NCBI RefSeq assembly: GCF_900103365.1
Contig: NZ_LT629703.1
Coordinates: forward strand, 930,001-994,000
Direction of reading: 5' to 3'
Length of the DNA stretch: 64,000 bases
Source: Afipia sp. GAS231
GTDB taxonomy: Bacteria > Pseudomonadota > Alphaproteobacteria > Rhizobiales > Xanthobacteraceae
The position numbers and the translations under genes were made by a program. The notes under the pieces were generated by a model that was given only the letters and a program-made list of their open reading frames with translations, searched no databases and was not told the origin of the DNA. Shown in pieces: positions 9,479-16,910 of this stretch (the stretch's first letter is position 1; each line of letters starts with the position of its first letter).

Positions 9479-10276
9479 TCAGACGCGGCCTGTTCCGTCC
9501 GGCGACGACGCATCCGCAGCATGCGGCACCGCCCGCGGCACGGGGTCGAACAGCGAGAACAGCATCAGGCCGGCAAGAAATCCGCCGATATGCGCCTGCC
9601 AGGCGACGCTGGCGCCGTCGGCGCCGATCGCAATCGAGCCGACGCCAAAGATGATGTTGACGCCGAACCAGACCGCAAGAAACCCGAGCACACGCGTGTT
9701 GCGCAGCGCATCGGCCAGCGACAGCGCGGGAACCCTGGCCGCAGCTTCCGCATCGCCCCGGCTGAACGACAGGAAGCTGCCCTGCACGAAGGCAAACCGG
9801 ATAGCGGCCGCCATGGTGCCGGATACCGACGCCGAGGCGCCGATCATCGGTGCGATCGCATGCTCATGGGTGAGCAGATGCGCCACCGCGCCGGCCGCCG
9901 CCGTCACCGCCATGAACACGAAGAACCTGATGGCGCCAAACCGGCGCGCCAGCGCGCTGCCGAATGGCAGCAACCACAGCACGTTGAACCCGATATGGCT
10001 GAGATTGGCGTGCAGCAGCGAATAGGTGACGAAGGTCCAGACCTTGGCGCCGGCACCGCCGGGAAAGGTGATGTCGAGCAGCGTGGAATCATAACGCTTC
10101 GGGATGAAGCCGAAGACGTCGATGGTCCAGTTTTCCGCCTCCGGCGGCAACAGCACCCGCAAATGAATCAGCGCAATCAGCGCGACATAGGCCGTCAGCG
10201 CACCGGGCAGCGTCAGGATCGGCTCGCTCGGGCGCTCCGGCGGCAACTCCAGATGGGATTCAGGCGGGGAGTCCAA
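9479..10276 (-). CDS. Rhomboid family intramembrane serine protease
   Basis: 265-residue polytopic membrane protease with six or seven hydrophobic segments. Catalytic serine in GASASVSG (S148) and histidine in AHIGGFLAG (H229); HANLSHIGFN in the second helix region is also typical. A long loop (EAENWTIDVFGFIPKRYD) follows the first helix. No ATG exists near the N-terminus; the TTG at 10276 is the most likely start. Substrates unknown. Transcribed away from the GIY-YIG element. Confidence 0.9.
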   Translation of the reverse strand: MDSPPESHLELPPERPSEPILTLPGALTAYVALIALIHLRVLLPPEAENWTIDVFGFIPKRYDSTLLDITFPGGAGAKVWTFVTYSLLHANLSHIGFNVLWLLPFGSALARRFGAIRFFVFMAVTAAAGAVAHLLTHEHAIAPMIGASASVSGTMAAAIRFAFVQGSFLSFSRGDAEAAARVPALSLADALRNTRVLGFLAVWFGVNIIFGVGSIAIGADGASVAWQAHIGGFLAGLMLFSLFDPVPRAVPHAADASSPDGTGRV

Positions 10277-10379
10277 GGGTCCGGAACCTTACGAGGCGGT
10301 TTTGAGGCGTTATCAGCCCAGATAGGCGGCTTTGCCCGCCCTGTGCAAGTGCACAAAATCGGGGCCGCGATGAAGTTCA

Positions 10380-10507
10380 TGGGTCCCGGCTCTGCGGCGC
10401 ACCGCCAAGAGGTGCTGCACCGCGTCCGGGACACGTTACCTGCACGGAGGACCCCGTGTCCCGGACGCGACGCGGCACACAGTGACGCGACGCAGAGCCG
10501 GGACCCA
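10380..10507. repeat. Large palindromic repeat, left copy
   Basis: A 56-base arm (10380-10435, TGGGTCCCGGCTCTGCGG to CGCGTCCGGGACACG) is followed after a short spacer by a related arm in inverted orientation (10454-10507). It ends 69 bases before the GIY-YIG start codon. A second two-arm copy follows that gene at 10881-10980. Confidence 0.8.
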
Positions 10508-10576
10508 GAAATTGTCAATGCACCGCAGTTTTGCCAAATTGTGAACCGAGCGGGCATTGATCAAGGTTTGATCTCC

Positions 10577-10868
10577 ATGGACGGATCGTTCTTCGTCTAC
10601 ATCCTCGCGAGCCAAAGAAACGGGACGCTTTATGTCGGCGTCACCAACAATTTGGCGCGGCGTATGTCAGAGCATAAGGCCAAGCTCGTTCCCGGCTTCA
10701 CGGAAATACGGTGTCGAACTCCTCGTCTATTTCGAGGCATTCGATTCCATTCTTGAGGCCCGCGCCCGAGAACATTCCCTGAAGCGGTGGCGTCGTGCCT
10801 GGAAAATCAAGCTGATCGAAGAATTCAATCCCGGTTGGTCTGATTTGACCAGCCAACTCAATTCTTGA
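10577..10868 (+). pseudogene. GIY-YIG nuclease-like protein, frameshifted
   Basis: The first frame from ATG 10577 encodes FVYILASQRNGTLYVGVTNN and LARRMSEHKAKLVPGFT, the N-terminal two thirds of a UPF0213-type GIY-YIG nuclease domain (here VYI..LYVGVT). The second frame, open to the stop at 10868, encodes KYGVELLVYFEAFDSILEAR, REHSLKRWRRAWKIKLIEE and the expected tail. The junction at about 10701-10704 (CTTCACGGAAATACGG) lacks two bases, or has one extra, relative to the usual GFTAKYGV. It is a frameshifted gene or carries a sequencing error. Palindromic repeats bracket it on both sides, suggesting it moves with them or once did. Confidence 0.8.
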
Positions 10869-10880
10869 GGTGATGTTCGC

Positions 10881-10980
10881 GTGTCCCGGACGCGGCGCAG
10901 AGCCGGAACCCAAACAGGCCAGATGTGGGTCCCGGCTCTGCGGCGCACCGCTAAGAGGCGCTGCACCGCGTCCGGGACAC
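10881..10980. repeat. Large palindromic repeat, right copy
   Basis: A 32-base inverted arm (10881-10912) then a 55-base arm (10926-10980) that matches 53 of 55 bases of the left copy's outer arm at 10380-10434 in the same orientation. It begins 12 bases after the GIY-YIG stop codon. Confidence 0.8.
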
Positions 10981-11000
10981 GAGAGGGGAGTTTCGGCGGA

Positions 11001-11036
11001 TCAAAGAAAAAGGCAGAGCGCTGAGAACGCTCTGCC
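11001..11036 (-). terminator. Intrinsic terminator facing the minus strand
   Basis: Nine-base stem GGCAGAGCG/CGCTCTGCC with a seven-base loop; on the minus strand it is followed by TTTTTCTTTG. On the plus strand the following bases (TTGTCTC) are not a T-run. Confidence 0.6.
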
Positions 11037-11200
11037 TTGTCTCGCCGATCTTTTCGCGCCCCGGAGCCGGGATCAGATCCCCACCCCTCCCCGCGCGATG
11101 ACCAAACTGTTTGACGCCACCTGTGTACCAACCGCGCCGGTCTGGATAAGCCGGCGCCGTCTGATGCGTTCCACTCTACGCAGATCACATCGCGATCGCC
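11001..11200 (-). ncRNA. Candidate small RNA on the minus strand
   Basis: No plausible minus-strand coding sequence lies between the PAS gene and the intrinsic terminator at 11001-11036, yet the terminator faces the minus strand. The minus-strand sequence upstream folds well: GCGCCGG/CCGGCGC around 11122-11146, and GGGAT/ATCCC near 11067-11081. It contains a G-rich run GGGGAGGGGTGGGGAT. It matches no RNA family I know. Boundaries and existence are inferred. Confidence 0.25.
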
Positions 11201-11210
11201 AACCTCGTAG

Positions 11211-11226
11211 TTAATTTAACCTTAAC
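11211..11226. promoter_or_regulatory. Perfect CtrA-type box (TTAA-N7-TTAAC)
   Basis: TTAATTTAACCTTAAC matches the CtrA consensus exactly and lies in the gap upstream of the PAS_5 gene (start 11374). CtrA is the cell-cycle master regulator of alphaproteobacteria. It could serve the PAS gene or a minus-strand transcript. Confidence 0.6.
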
Positions 11227-11373
11227 GTCGCAAAGCCGCGCCCCAGGCGGCCAAAACGCGTCGGCGGCATGGACGCTGCAAAGCCTGTCCTGCACAACAA
11301 CCGAGGGAAGGCGCGTGCACGAAAGCGGGACAGAAGTGTCCGGCCGGAGGCAGGCGCGGGGCAAGGCCTTACA

Positions 11374-11928
11374 ATGAAACATCCATCAAGCCGCGGCTTC
11401 TTCGCCTATTGGGACGCGCAACGCGGCGACGCCCGCGCACCGGACCGCAGCGAAATCGAACCGGGCGCGGTGCGCGAACTGCTCGGCGATATCTTCGTGC
11501 TGTCCTACGACAACGACGCCGGCTACCCGTTTCGTGTCGCCGGGACGCGGGTCTCCGCCCTGCTCGGCCGCGACCTGAAGGACGTCGGCTTCTCGACGCT
11601 GTTTGCACCTGACGCCCGCCGCGAAATCGAGGACGTCATCAGCTATGTTGCCGAGGAAATGCTGGCAGCGATTGCCGGCATCACCGCAACGGCGGCAGAC
11701 GGCCGCACCGCGCATCTGGAATTATTGCTGCTGCCGTTCAACAACCGGGCTCACGCGCCGGTCAGCCTGACCGGCTCGCTGGCGCCGTTCGAAGACGATC
11801 TCGGCACGCTCCGCGATTTCAAATTGACGTCGTGGCGCTATCTGCACCGGCCCGAAAAGCTGGTGCCCCGCGCCTTGCGCAAACTCGCCATCGCGCGCGG
11901 CTTCATGGTGTATGAGGGCTTGCGCTAG
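11374..11928 (+). CDS. PAS_5 family single-domain PAS protein
   Basis: 184 residues, soluble. The N-terminal FFAYWDAQRG, then LLGDIFVLSYDNDAGYPFRV, AGTRVSALLGRDLKDVGFS and a C-terminal strand region are the signature of PAS_5 (PF07310), a family found mainly in alphaproteobacteria that includes the Caulobacter polarity factor MopJ. ATG 11374 starts right at the domain; an in-frame ATG at 11269 would add a basic tail that looks non-coding. A perfect CtrA-type box lies 148 bp upstream, consistent with cell-cycle control. A direct MopJ orthologue is possible but not shown. Confidence 0.8.
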   Translation: MKHPSSRGFFAYWDAQRGDARAPDRSEIEPGAVRELLGDIFVLSYDNDAGYPFRVAGTRVSALLGRDLKDVGFSTLFAPDARREIEDVISYVAEEMLAAIAGITATAADGRTAHLELLLLPFNNRAHAPVSLTGSLAPFEDDLGTLRDFKLTSWRYLHRPEKLVPRALRKLAIARGFMVYEGLR

Positions 11929-11974
11929 GCAGCGGCCAGGACGCTGGCCAGGGTTATTCCGCGATTCACATTTC

Positions 11975-12126
11975 AAAAAGCCGGAGACGGCGCAGCTCCG
12001 CGTCCTCGCGGCGCGATGCGCCCGACGGGAAACCCGCCCTGCAACTGCGCTCGCACCGACGCTGCCGCGTCCACCGCTCCCCGCCCCACCAACATCTTGG
12101 GTTGATTTGCCCGTCGGGCGGCGGTT
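11975..12126. repeat. Short copy of a non-coding intergenic element
   Basis: Shares blocks with 49020-49545 in the same order: CTCGCGGCGCGATGCGCCCG, then GCGCTCG, then CGTCCACCGCTCC, and finally CATCTTGGGTTGATTTGCCCGTCGGGC (CATCTGGGGTGATTTGCCCG in the long copy). It looks like an internally deleted version. It lies between the convergent PAS_5 and histidine kinase genes. Confidence 0.6.
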
Positions 12127-12135
12127 GCTACGCTG

Positions 12136-13524
12136 CTAGGTCGCAAAGGTGAGAGGGACCTCAGCCGGCGGAAACACCATGCGCATGCAGGCGCCGCCGG
12201 AGGGCGCGCGATCGGCTTCGACGTGACCGCCGTGCAGGCGCATGATGCTCTGCACCAGGTCGAGGCCGAGGCCCGCGCCGCGTCCGCCCTGATGCAGCCG
12301 ATGGAACGGCTCGAAGATCTGCTCGCGCTCCTCGGGCGGGATCCCGTCGCCGTCGTCGCAGACTTCGATGCAGCGATCATTCGTCACCCGAACCAGGATC
12401 GTGCCGCGCCGCTGCCCGTGGTCGAGGGCGTTTTGCACCAGATTTGTAAGGGCACGTTCGAGCGAGGTCTGGTCGCCTGCCACGACAACGGTTTCATCCT
12501 CGTGATCAAAGGACATTTCATAGCCCGCTGCGAAGGCCAGCGGTGCCAGATCGAGAACCACCCGCCGGGCGACGCCGACGAGATCGACGGCAGCGAACGC
12601 GTCCGTTCCCTGGTCGAGGCGTTGTAGATCCAGAAGCTGGCCGGCCATGACACTGAGGCGGGTGGCGTCCTCGAGCAGAAGCGTCTTCTCCGGTCCGGCC
12701 TCAAGCGAAGACACCCGTGTTGAGAGAATTGCGATCGGGGTCCGAAGCTCATGCGCGGCGTCGGCGAGAAAGCGCCGGTGGCGCTCGTAGCCCTTGTCGA
12801 GACGGCCGAGCGCGTCGTTGATGGCCTTCACCAGCGGGGCAATCTCGATCGGCACCTCGTCGAGGGGCAGCTGCACGCCGCGCTGGTCGATGTCGATCCG
12901 CTCGGCTTGCGCCGCAGCCTGACCGAGGCCCTTCATGGCCCGGCGCACCACGAATGGCGTCGCGACCAGCGTGGCCAGCGTCATCAGAATGATGATCGGC
13001 AGAACCACGTTCAGGAACAGGAGCGGTGTGCCTGCCAGCGCCCGCCACATTGAGAGCTGACCGTATGTTCCAGTGAGGATCTGGACCCGTCCCGCAGCGG
13101 TGTCGACCCATTTGACGAGCCCCGAGGGCGGCGAGGCTTCCGCCGCATTCCATCGGAGCCGTGCGTCGCTCACATGATCGAGCGCGACGGCGATCGCTGC
13201 GAATTGCGGCGGCACCGTGCCTTCCGAGAGCTTGTGGCCCTCGGTGTCGCGGATGACGAACCAGAGGTCGGGGTGTTCGGATCGAATGGTCGACAAATCG
13301 GGCGTTTGACGCAGGGTCAGTCCGCCGGACGCGTCGCGCACGACCGCGTCCTTCAGCGCATCGAGGGTGCTGCTTTCATAGTCGTCGAGCAGCAACCCGG
13401 CGCGCAACAGCACGATCGCGGCGAGCCCGATCAGCAGGATCAGCAGCGTCAGCATGATCGCCTGCAAACTCGCGAGGCGCCCAACGAGGCGCCAAGTGAG
13501 GGAACGCGGTCGCAGCGCGCTCAC
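12136..13524 (-). CDS. Two-component sensor histidine kinase
   Basis: 462 residues. Two transmembrane helices (about 20-42 and 165-190) flank a periplasmic sensor of roughly 120 residues; a HAMP-like stretch follows (about 190-240). The phosphoacceptor box is DAAHELRTPI (H258). The ATPase domain shows NLVQNALDHG (N box), DDGDGIPPE (G1), IFEPFH (F box) and GAGLGLDLV (G2). The gene overlaps the upstream response regulator by four bases (ATGA), so the pair is one operon. Signal unknown; the divergent envelope operon is a reasonable target. Confidence 0.92.
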   Translation of the reverse strand: MSALRPRSLTWRLVGRLASLQAIMLTLLILLIGLAAIVLLRAGLLLDDYESSTLDALKDAVVRDASGGLTLRQTPDLSTIRSEHPDLWFVIRDTEGHKLSEGTVPPQFAAIAVALDHVSDARLRWNAAEASPPSGLVKWVDTAAGRVQILTGTYGQLSMWRALAGTPLLFLNVVLPIIILMTLATLVATPFVVRRAMKGLGQAAAQAERIDIDQRGVQLPLDEVPIEIAPLVKAINDALGRLDKGYERHRRFLADAAHELRTPIAILSTRVSSLEAGPEKTLLLEDATRLSVMAGQLLDLQRLDQGTDAFAAVDLVGVARRVVLDLAPLAFAAGYEMSFDHEDETVVVAGDQTSLERALTNLVQNALDHGQRRGTILVRVTNDRCIEVCDDGDGIPPEEREQIFEPFHRLHQGGRGAGLGLDLVQSIMRLHGGHVEADRAPSGGACMRMVFPPAEVPLTFAT

Positions 13525-14195
13525 GGGGTCTCCCGCAACACATAGCCGAGGCCGCGAACGCCGTTGATCGTCACGCCGGCGTCGGACTCCGCGAGCCTGC
13601 GGCGCAAGCGCGACACATGCGAGTCCAGCGCGTTGGGCTGAACCTCGTCGTCGAGACCGTAAACCGCCTCCATTAGTGCGGAGCGCTGCACCATGCGCCC
13701 TATGCGATGGGCGAGCGCCTCAAGCAGCAGCAATTCGCGACGCGGCATGTCGAGCGGCCGTCCGTCGACACTCGCCTCGCGATGGCCGAAGTCGAACGAC
13801 ATGCGGCCGATCCGCGTGACATCGTTCTGCACATTGGCAGGACGGCGCAACAGCGCTCGCAACCGTGCCAGCAACTCCTCGAACGCAAACGGCTTCGCGA
13901 GATAATCGTCCGCGCCGCTGTCGAGGCCGGACACCCGGTCTGCAAGCTCGCCGCGGGCGGTCAGCACCAGCACCGGCACCGCGTTGCCGCTCTCGCGCAA
14001 CTTCGCAATCAGTGACAGGCCGTCGCCGTCCGGCAGCCGGCGATCGAGCACGATCGCGTCGTAATTGCCCTCAGCGGCGATCACCTCGGCTTCGGACAGA
14101 TCCGGCGCATGATCGACGAGCACGTCATGGCGCGCGAGCGCTGCACGCAGCGCCGTGACCATTTCCGGCTGGTCCTCCACCAACAAAACCCGCAT
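13521..14195 (-). CDS. OmpR/PhoB-family response regulator
   Basis: 224 residues: receiver domain (1-115) with acidic pocket VEDQ and phosphoacceptor in VLDRRLPDGDG (D51), switch LTARGE and K in AKPFAFEEL; then a winged-helix DNA-binding domain (about 128-222) with RRELLLLEALAHRIGRMV and HVSRLRRRL. It precedes and overlaps the kinase gene. Directly repeated TTGCGGC motifs at 14255-14272, just upstream, are candidate binding sites. Confidence 0.93.
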   Translation of the reverse strand: MRVLLVEDQPEMVTALRAALARHDVLVDHAPDLSEAEVIAAEGNYDAIVLDRRLPDGDGLSLIAKLRESGNAVPVLVLTARGELADRVSGLDSGADDYLAKPFAFEELLARLRALLRRPANVQNDVTRIGRMSFDFGHREASVDGRPLDMPRRELLLLEALAHRIGRMVQRSALMEAVYGLDDEVQPNALDSHVSRLRRRLAESDAGVTINGVRGLGYVLRETP

Positions 14196-14254
14196 CCGCA
14201 GCCTTTTCCTCGCACCCGCTCTTTATCGCGTCTGCCGACTTTACGTCCAAATCA

Positions 14255-14272
14255 TTGCGGCAACCTTGCGGC
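14255..14272. promoter_or_regulatory. Direct repeat TTGCGGC, possible OmpR-type operator
   Basis: TTGCGGC occurs twice with an 11-base repeat distance (14255-14261, 14266-14272) in the 330-bp gap between the two-component system and the divergent envelope operon. OmpR-family regulators typically bind head-to-tail repeats at this spacing. The rest of 14196-14525 holds no gene I can support. Confidence 0.35.
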
Positions 14273-14525
14273 CCATCAGGCGAAAACGTCGCGGGTGATT
14301 TTTCCAGGACACGCATTCGCGACAGACTTGCGCAATGTTCGCGTGAGACTGAAGGCCACCTGTCGGGCCTGGCTTGATCATCCTGCTGCGCCGGACACTG
14401 CTCAACCGGCGGGAGCCGTCCGCTTTCGATGGCGGACACCTGCAAGCGGAAAGACACGTGAATGGCCTCGTTACCCAACCATCGCCGCGGATCCGGCCGC
14501 GCTTTCATCGTCCGGGAGATCCAGC

Positions 14526-15104
14526 ATGTCGGCTGCTGACATCCTGCCGTTCTTCCGCGCGTGGATTCGCAATCCGCTGCGCGTCGCTGCGGTCGCGCCG
14601 TCGGGTCCGGCCGCCGCGTCGCTGATGACGCAGGAGATCACGGCCGAGACCGGCCCTGTCATCGAGCTTGGCCCCGGCACCGGCGCGTTCACCCGCGCGC
14701 TGCTTGGTCGCGGCGTCAGGCAACAGGACCTGACGCTGGTCGAATACGGCTCCGATTTCATCCCTCTACTGCAGCGACGCTTCCCCGGAGCACGGGTGCT
14801 GTGGATGGATGCGGCGTGGCTGCACAGGGAAAAGCTGTTCAAGGGGGCGCCGGTCGGTGCCGTCGTCAGCGGGCTCGGGCTGCTCACGATGCCGCCGGAA
14901 AAAGTCCTGGCCATCCTCGGCGGCGCGTTTGGCTATCTCCGCCCGAACGGCGCGTTCTACCAGATCACCTATGGCGCGCGCTGTCCCGTCGCCGACGTGA
15001 TCCTGGATCGTCTCGGCCTGCAGGCAACCCCCATCGGGCAGACCTTTCGTAACCTGCCGCCGGCCTCGGTGTACCGGATCAGCCGCCGCCACCCCCACGC
15101 TTGA
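14526..15104 (+). CDS. Phospholipid N-methyltransferase-like protein (PmtA type)
   Basis: 192-residue SAM-dependent methyltransferase. Motif I is VIELGPGTGAFTRALL (about 40-56), followed by LTLVEYGSDFIPLLQRRFP and a hydrophobic VVSGLGLLTMPPEKV segment. This arrangement matches the rhizobial PmtA group, which methylates phosphatidylethanolamine toward phosphatidylcholine. The N-terminal amphipathic FFRAWIRNPLRVAAVAPSG would sit at the membrane. ATG 14526 has GGGAGA upstream. First gene of a four-gene operon; 10 bp before the DedA gene. Specific substrate is inferred from family. Confidence 0.75.
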   Translation: MSAADILPFFRAWIRNPLRVAAVAPSGPAAASLMTQEITAETGPVIELGPGTGAFTRALLGRGVRQQDLTLVEYGSDFIPLLQRRFPGARVLWMDAAWLHREKLFKGAPVGAVVSGLGLLTMPPEKVLAILGGAFGYLRPNGAFYQITYGARCPVADVILDRLGLQATPIGQTFRNLPPASVYRISRRHPHA

Positions 15105-15114
15105 TTGAGGCATC

Positions 15115-15774
15115 ATGGACACGTCGAACACAATTACACTGTTTCTGAACTTCGGCCTGCTGGGCGTTGGCTGCCTGGCGGTCGCCGAGAAGTTCGTTCC
15201 GCTGTTTCCCTCCTACGTCCTGCTGATGCTCCTCGGCCTGACGGTTCCAGACGGCACGATGCTCGCCATGACCATCATGGCGACAAGCGTTGGATCCGTG
15301 GTCGGGGCGATCGGCTGGTACGGGCTTGGCCGGGCGCTCGGCTCGCAACGCATCGAGGGGCTGGTGACACGCTATGGAAAGTACGTGCTGCTGCGGCCAT
15401 CGCTGTATCAGCAGCTGACCAACGCCTATCGCGGTAACCATTTCTGGGTGACGCTGATCGGCCAAACCTTGCCCACCGTGCGGATCTATCTGGCCTTGCC
15501 GGCCGGCGTGCTGCGGTTGGAGCCGCGCGCTTTCGTTGCCGCCACGACGATCGGTACCGTGATCTGGAACATGCCGTTCCTCAGTCTTGGCTACGCGCTG
15601 CGCGGCAGCAGCCACGATCCGGTCGGCATCGGCTTCTGGGTGGTGGCCATCCTCATCGCCGTGGAGGTCGCGATCATCCTGGGATTTCGCGTCTACCAGC
15701 GGTCGGTCGCGCCGCTTCGCCTCGCGCCGTCACGCGCGATCGCTGCCCCTGTGCCGGCCGAGGAGGTTGCATGA
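15115..15774 (+). CDS. DedA family membrane protein
   Basis: 219 residues with about five hydrophobic segments. The family hallmarks are present: AEKFVPLFPSYVLLMLLG near the N-terminus, GSVVGAIGWYGLGRALG, and the conserved R-x-x-x-x-PAG stretch TLPTVRIYLALPAGVLRL. DedA/VTT proteins are thought to be lipid scramblases or flippases (C55-P or phosphatidylethanolamine). The stop overlaps the next start by four bases (ATGA at 15771), so expression is coupled. Confidence 0.88.
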   Translation: MDTSNTITLFLNFGLLGVGCLAVAEKFVPLFPSYVLLMLLGLTVPDGTMLAMTIMATSVGSVVGAIGWYGLGRALGSQRIEGLVTRYGKYVLLRPSLYQQLTNAYRGNHFWVTLIGQTLPTVRIYLALPAGVLRLEPRAFVAATTIGTVIWNMPFLSLGYALRGSSHDPVGIGFWVVAILIAVEVAIILGFRVYQRSVAPLRLAPSRAIAAPVPAEEVA

Positions 15775-16910
15775 GAGTCCTGTTGTCCCGCCTCAGACCC
15801 GGCTCGCATGCCCTTGAGCGTGTCATCGCAACGCTGCTGACCTTGCTCGCGAGCTATCAGTTCGGTGTCGCGGCGTCCGACGGTCGGCATCGGAGCGCCG
15901 AACTTGCGCTGCTTGCGTTTGTCGTCGGCGTCTATTGGCACCACTCGATCTTCAGGCGGCGCGCCAACCGCGACGTGGCGAAAGCCGTCGCGGGCTTGGC
16001 GGAGGCCGCAGCGATGGCGTTTCGGCGCGAGGAGCCCGGCGGCGACCGGTTGGCCCAGCCGAAGCGCGGGCCGGACACCGACCATCGCATGGACGAGGCC
16101 CGCGCTTCGCCGCACGATGTCATCAAGGTCAGGAGCCTGTTTGTTTCCGACGTCCATCTTGGGACCAGAGGATGTCAGGCCGACAAGCTGATCGACTTTC
16201 TCCGCCACCATGACGCCGAAACCCTGTTCCTCGTCGGCGATATCGTCGACGGCTGGTACCTGAGGTCGAGCTGGTACTGGCCGCAGGCGCACAATGCGGT
16301 CGTGCAGGAACTGGTGGAACTCGCGCGCCGCGGCAAGCGGCTCGTCTACGTTGCCGGCAATCACGACGAGTTCGTGCGCGACTATGTCGGCTCGACCTTT
16401 GGCGGTGTCGAAGTGGTCGAGCACGCGATCCACCGGGGGGTCGATGGCCGCGACTACCTCGTCGTCCACGGCGATCATTTCGATCTCGTCGTGCGTCACG
16501 CCCGATGGCTCGCCCTTCTCGGCGACTTTGGCTACCGCACAGCGCTCGCTTCCAACGTTTGGCTCAACCGAATCCGGAGCCGGTTCGGACTTGCCTATTG
16601 GTCGTTCTCGTCCTGGGCGAAGTTGCGGGTCAAGAATGCGGTCAACCACATCGGCCGTTTCGAGGAGGTGCTGTCGTCGGAAGCAAGGCGCTACGATGCC
16701 CAGGGCGTGATTTGCGGCCACATCCACCACGCAGCGATGCATGACGATTTCGGCATTCGCTACATCAACACCGGTGACTGGGTGGAATCCTGCACGGCCG
16801 TCGTCGAGCACCATGACGGCCGGTTCGAGATCATCAGGTGGACCGAGGCCCGGCCACACCGGATGTCCGGCGAGGCGCGCGTGGTGCCGTTCGCGAAGGC
16901 GGTCGCCTGA
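15771..16910 (+). CDS. LpxH-like metallophosphatase with extra N-terminal membrane domain
   Basis: 379 residues. The calcineurin-like phosphoesterase domain starts near residue 115 and has all metal-binding blocks: SDVHLG, VGDIVDGW, AGNHDEF, VHGDHFD and CGHIHHA. This resembles UDP-2,3-diacylglucosamine hydrolases of lipid A synthesis and related rhizobial proteins. The first 105 residues carry two hydrophobic stretches (about 18-38 and 43-62) and a linker; an in-frame ATG at 16089 would give a stand-alone phosphatase of 273 residues. The ATGA overlap with the DedA gene supports the long form. Substrate unproven. Confidence 0.8.
   Translation: MRVLLSRLRPGSHALERVIATLLTLLASYQFGVAASDGRHRSAELALLAFVVGVYWHHSIFRRRANRDVAKAVAGLAEAAAMAFRREEPGGDRLAQPKRGPDTDHRMDEARASPHDVIKVRSLFVSDVHLGTRGCQADKLIDFLRHHDAETLFLVGDIVDGWYLRSSWYWPQAHNAVVQELVELARRGKRLVYVAGNHDEFVRDYVGSTFGGVEVVEHAIHRGVDGRDYLVVHGDHFDLVVRHARWLALLGDFGYRTALASNVWLNRIRSRFGLAYWSFSSWAKLRVKNAVNHIGRFEEVLSSEARRYDAQGVICGHIHHAAMHDDFGIRYINTGDWVESCTAVVEHHDGRFEIIRWTEARPHRMSGEARVVPFAKAVA

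Noticed and set aside
9311..10756. Long plus-strand frame over the rhomboid gene
   Set aside because: It is antisense to the rhomboid gene; only its last 60 codons (GIY-YIG start) are meaningful.
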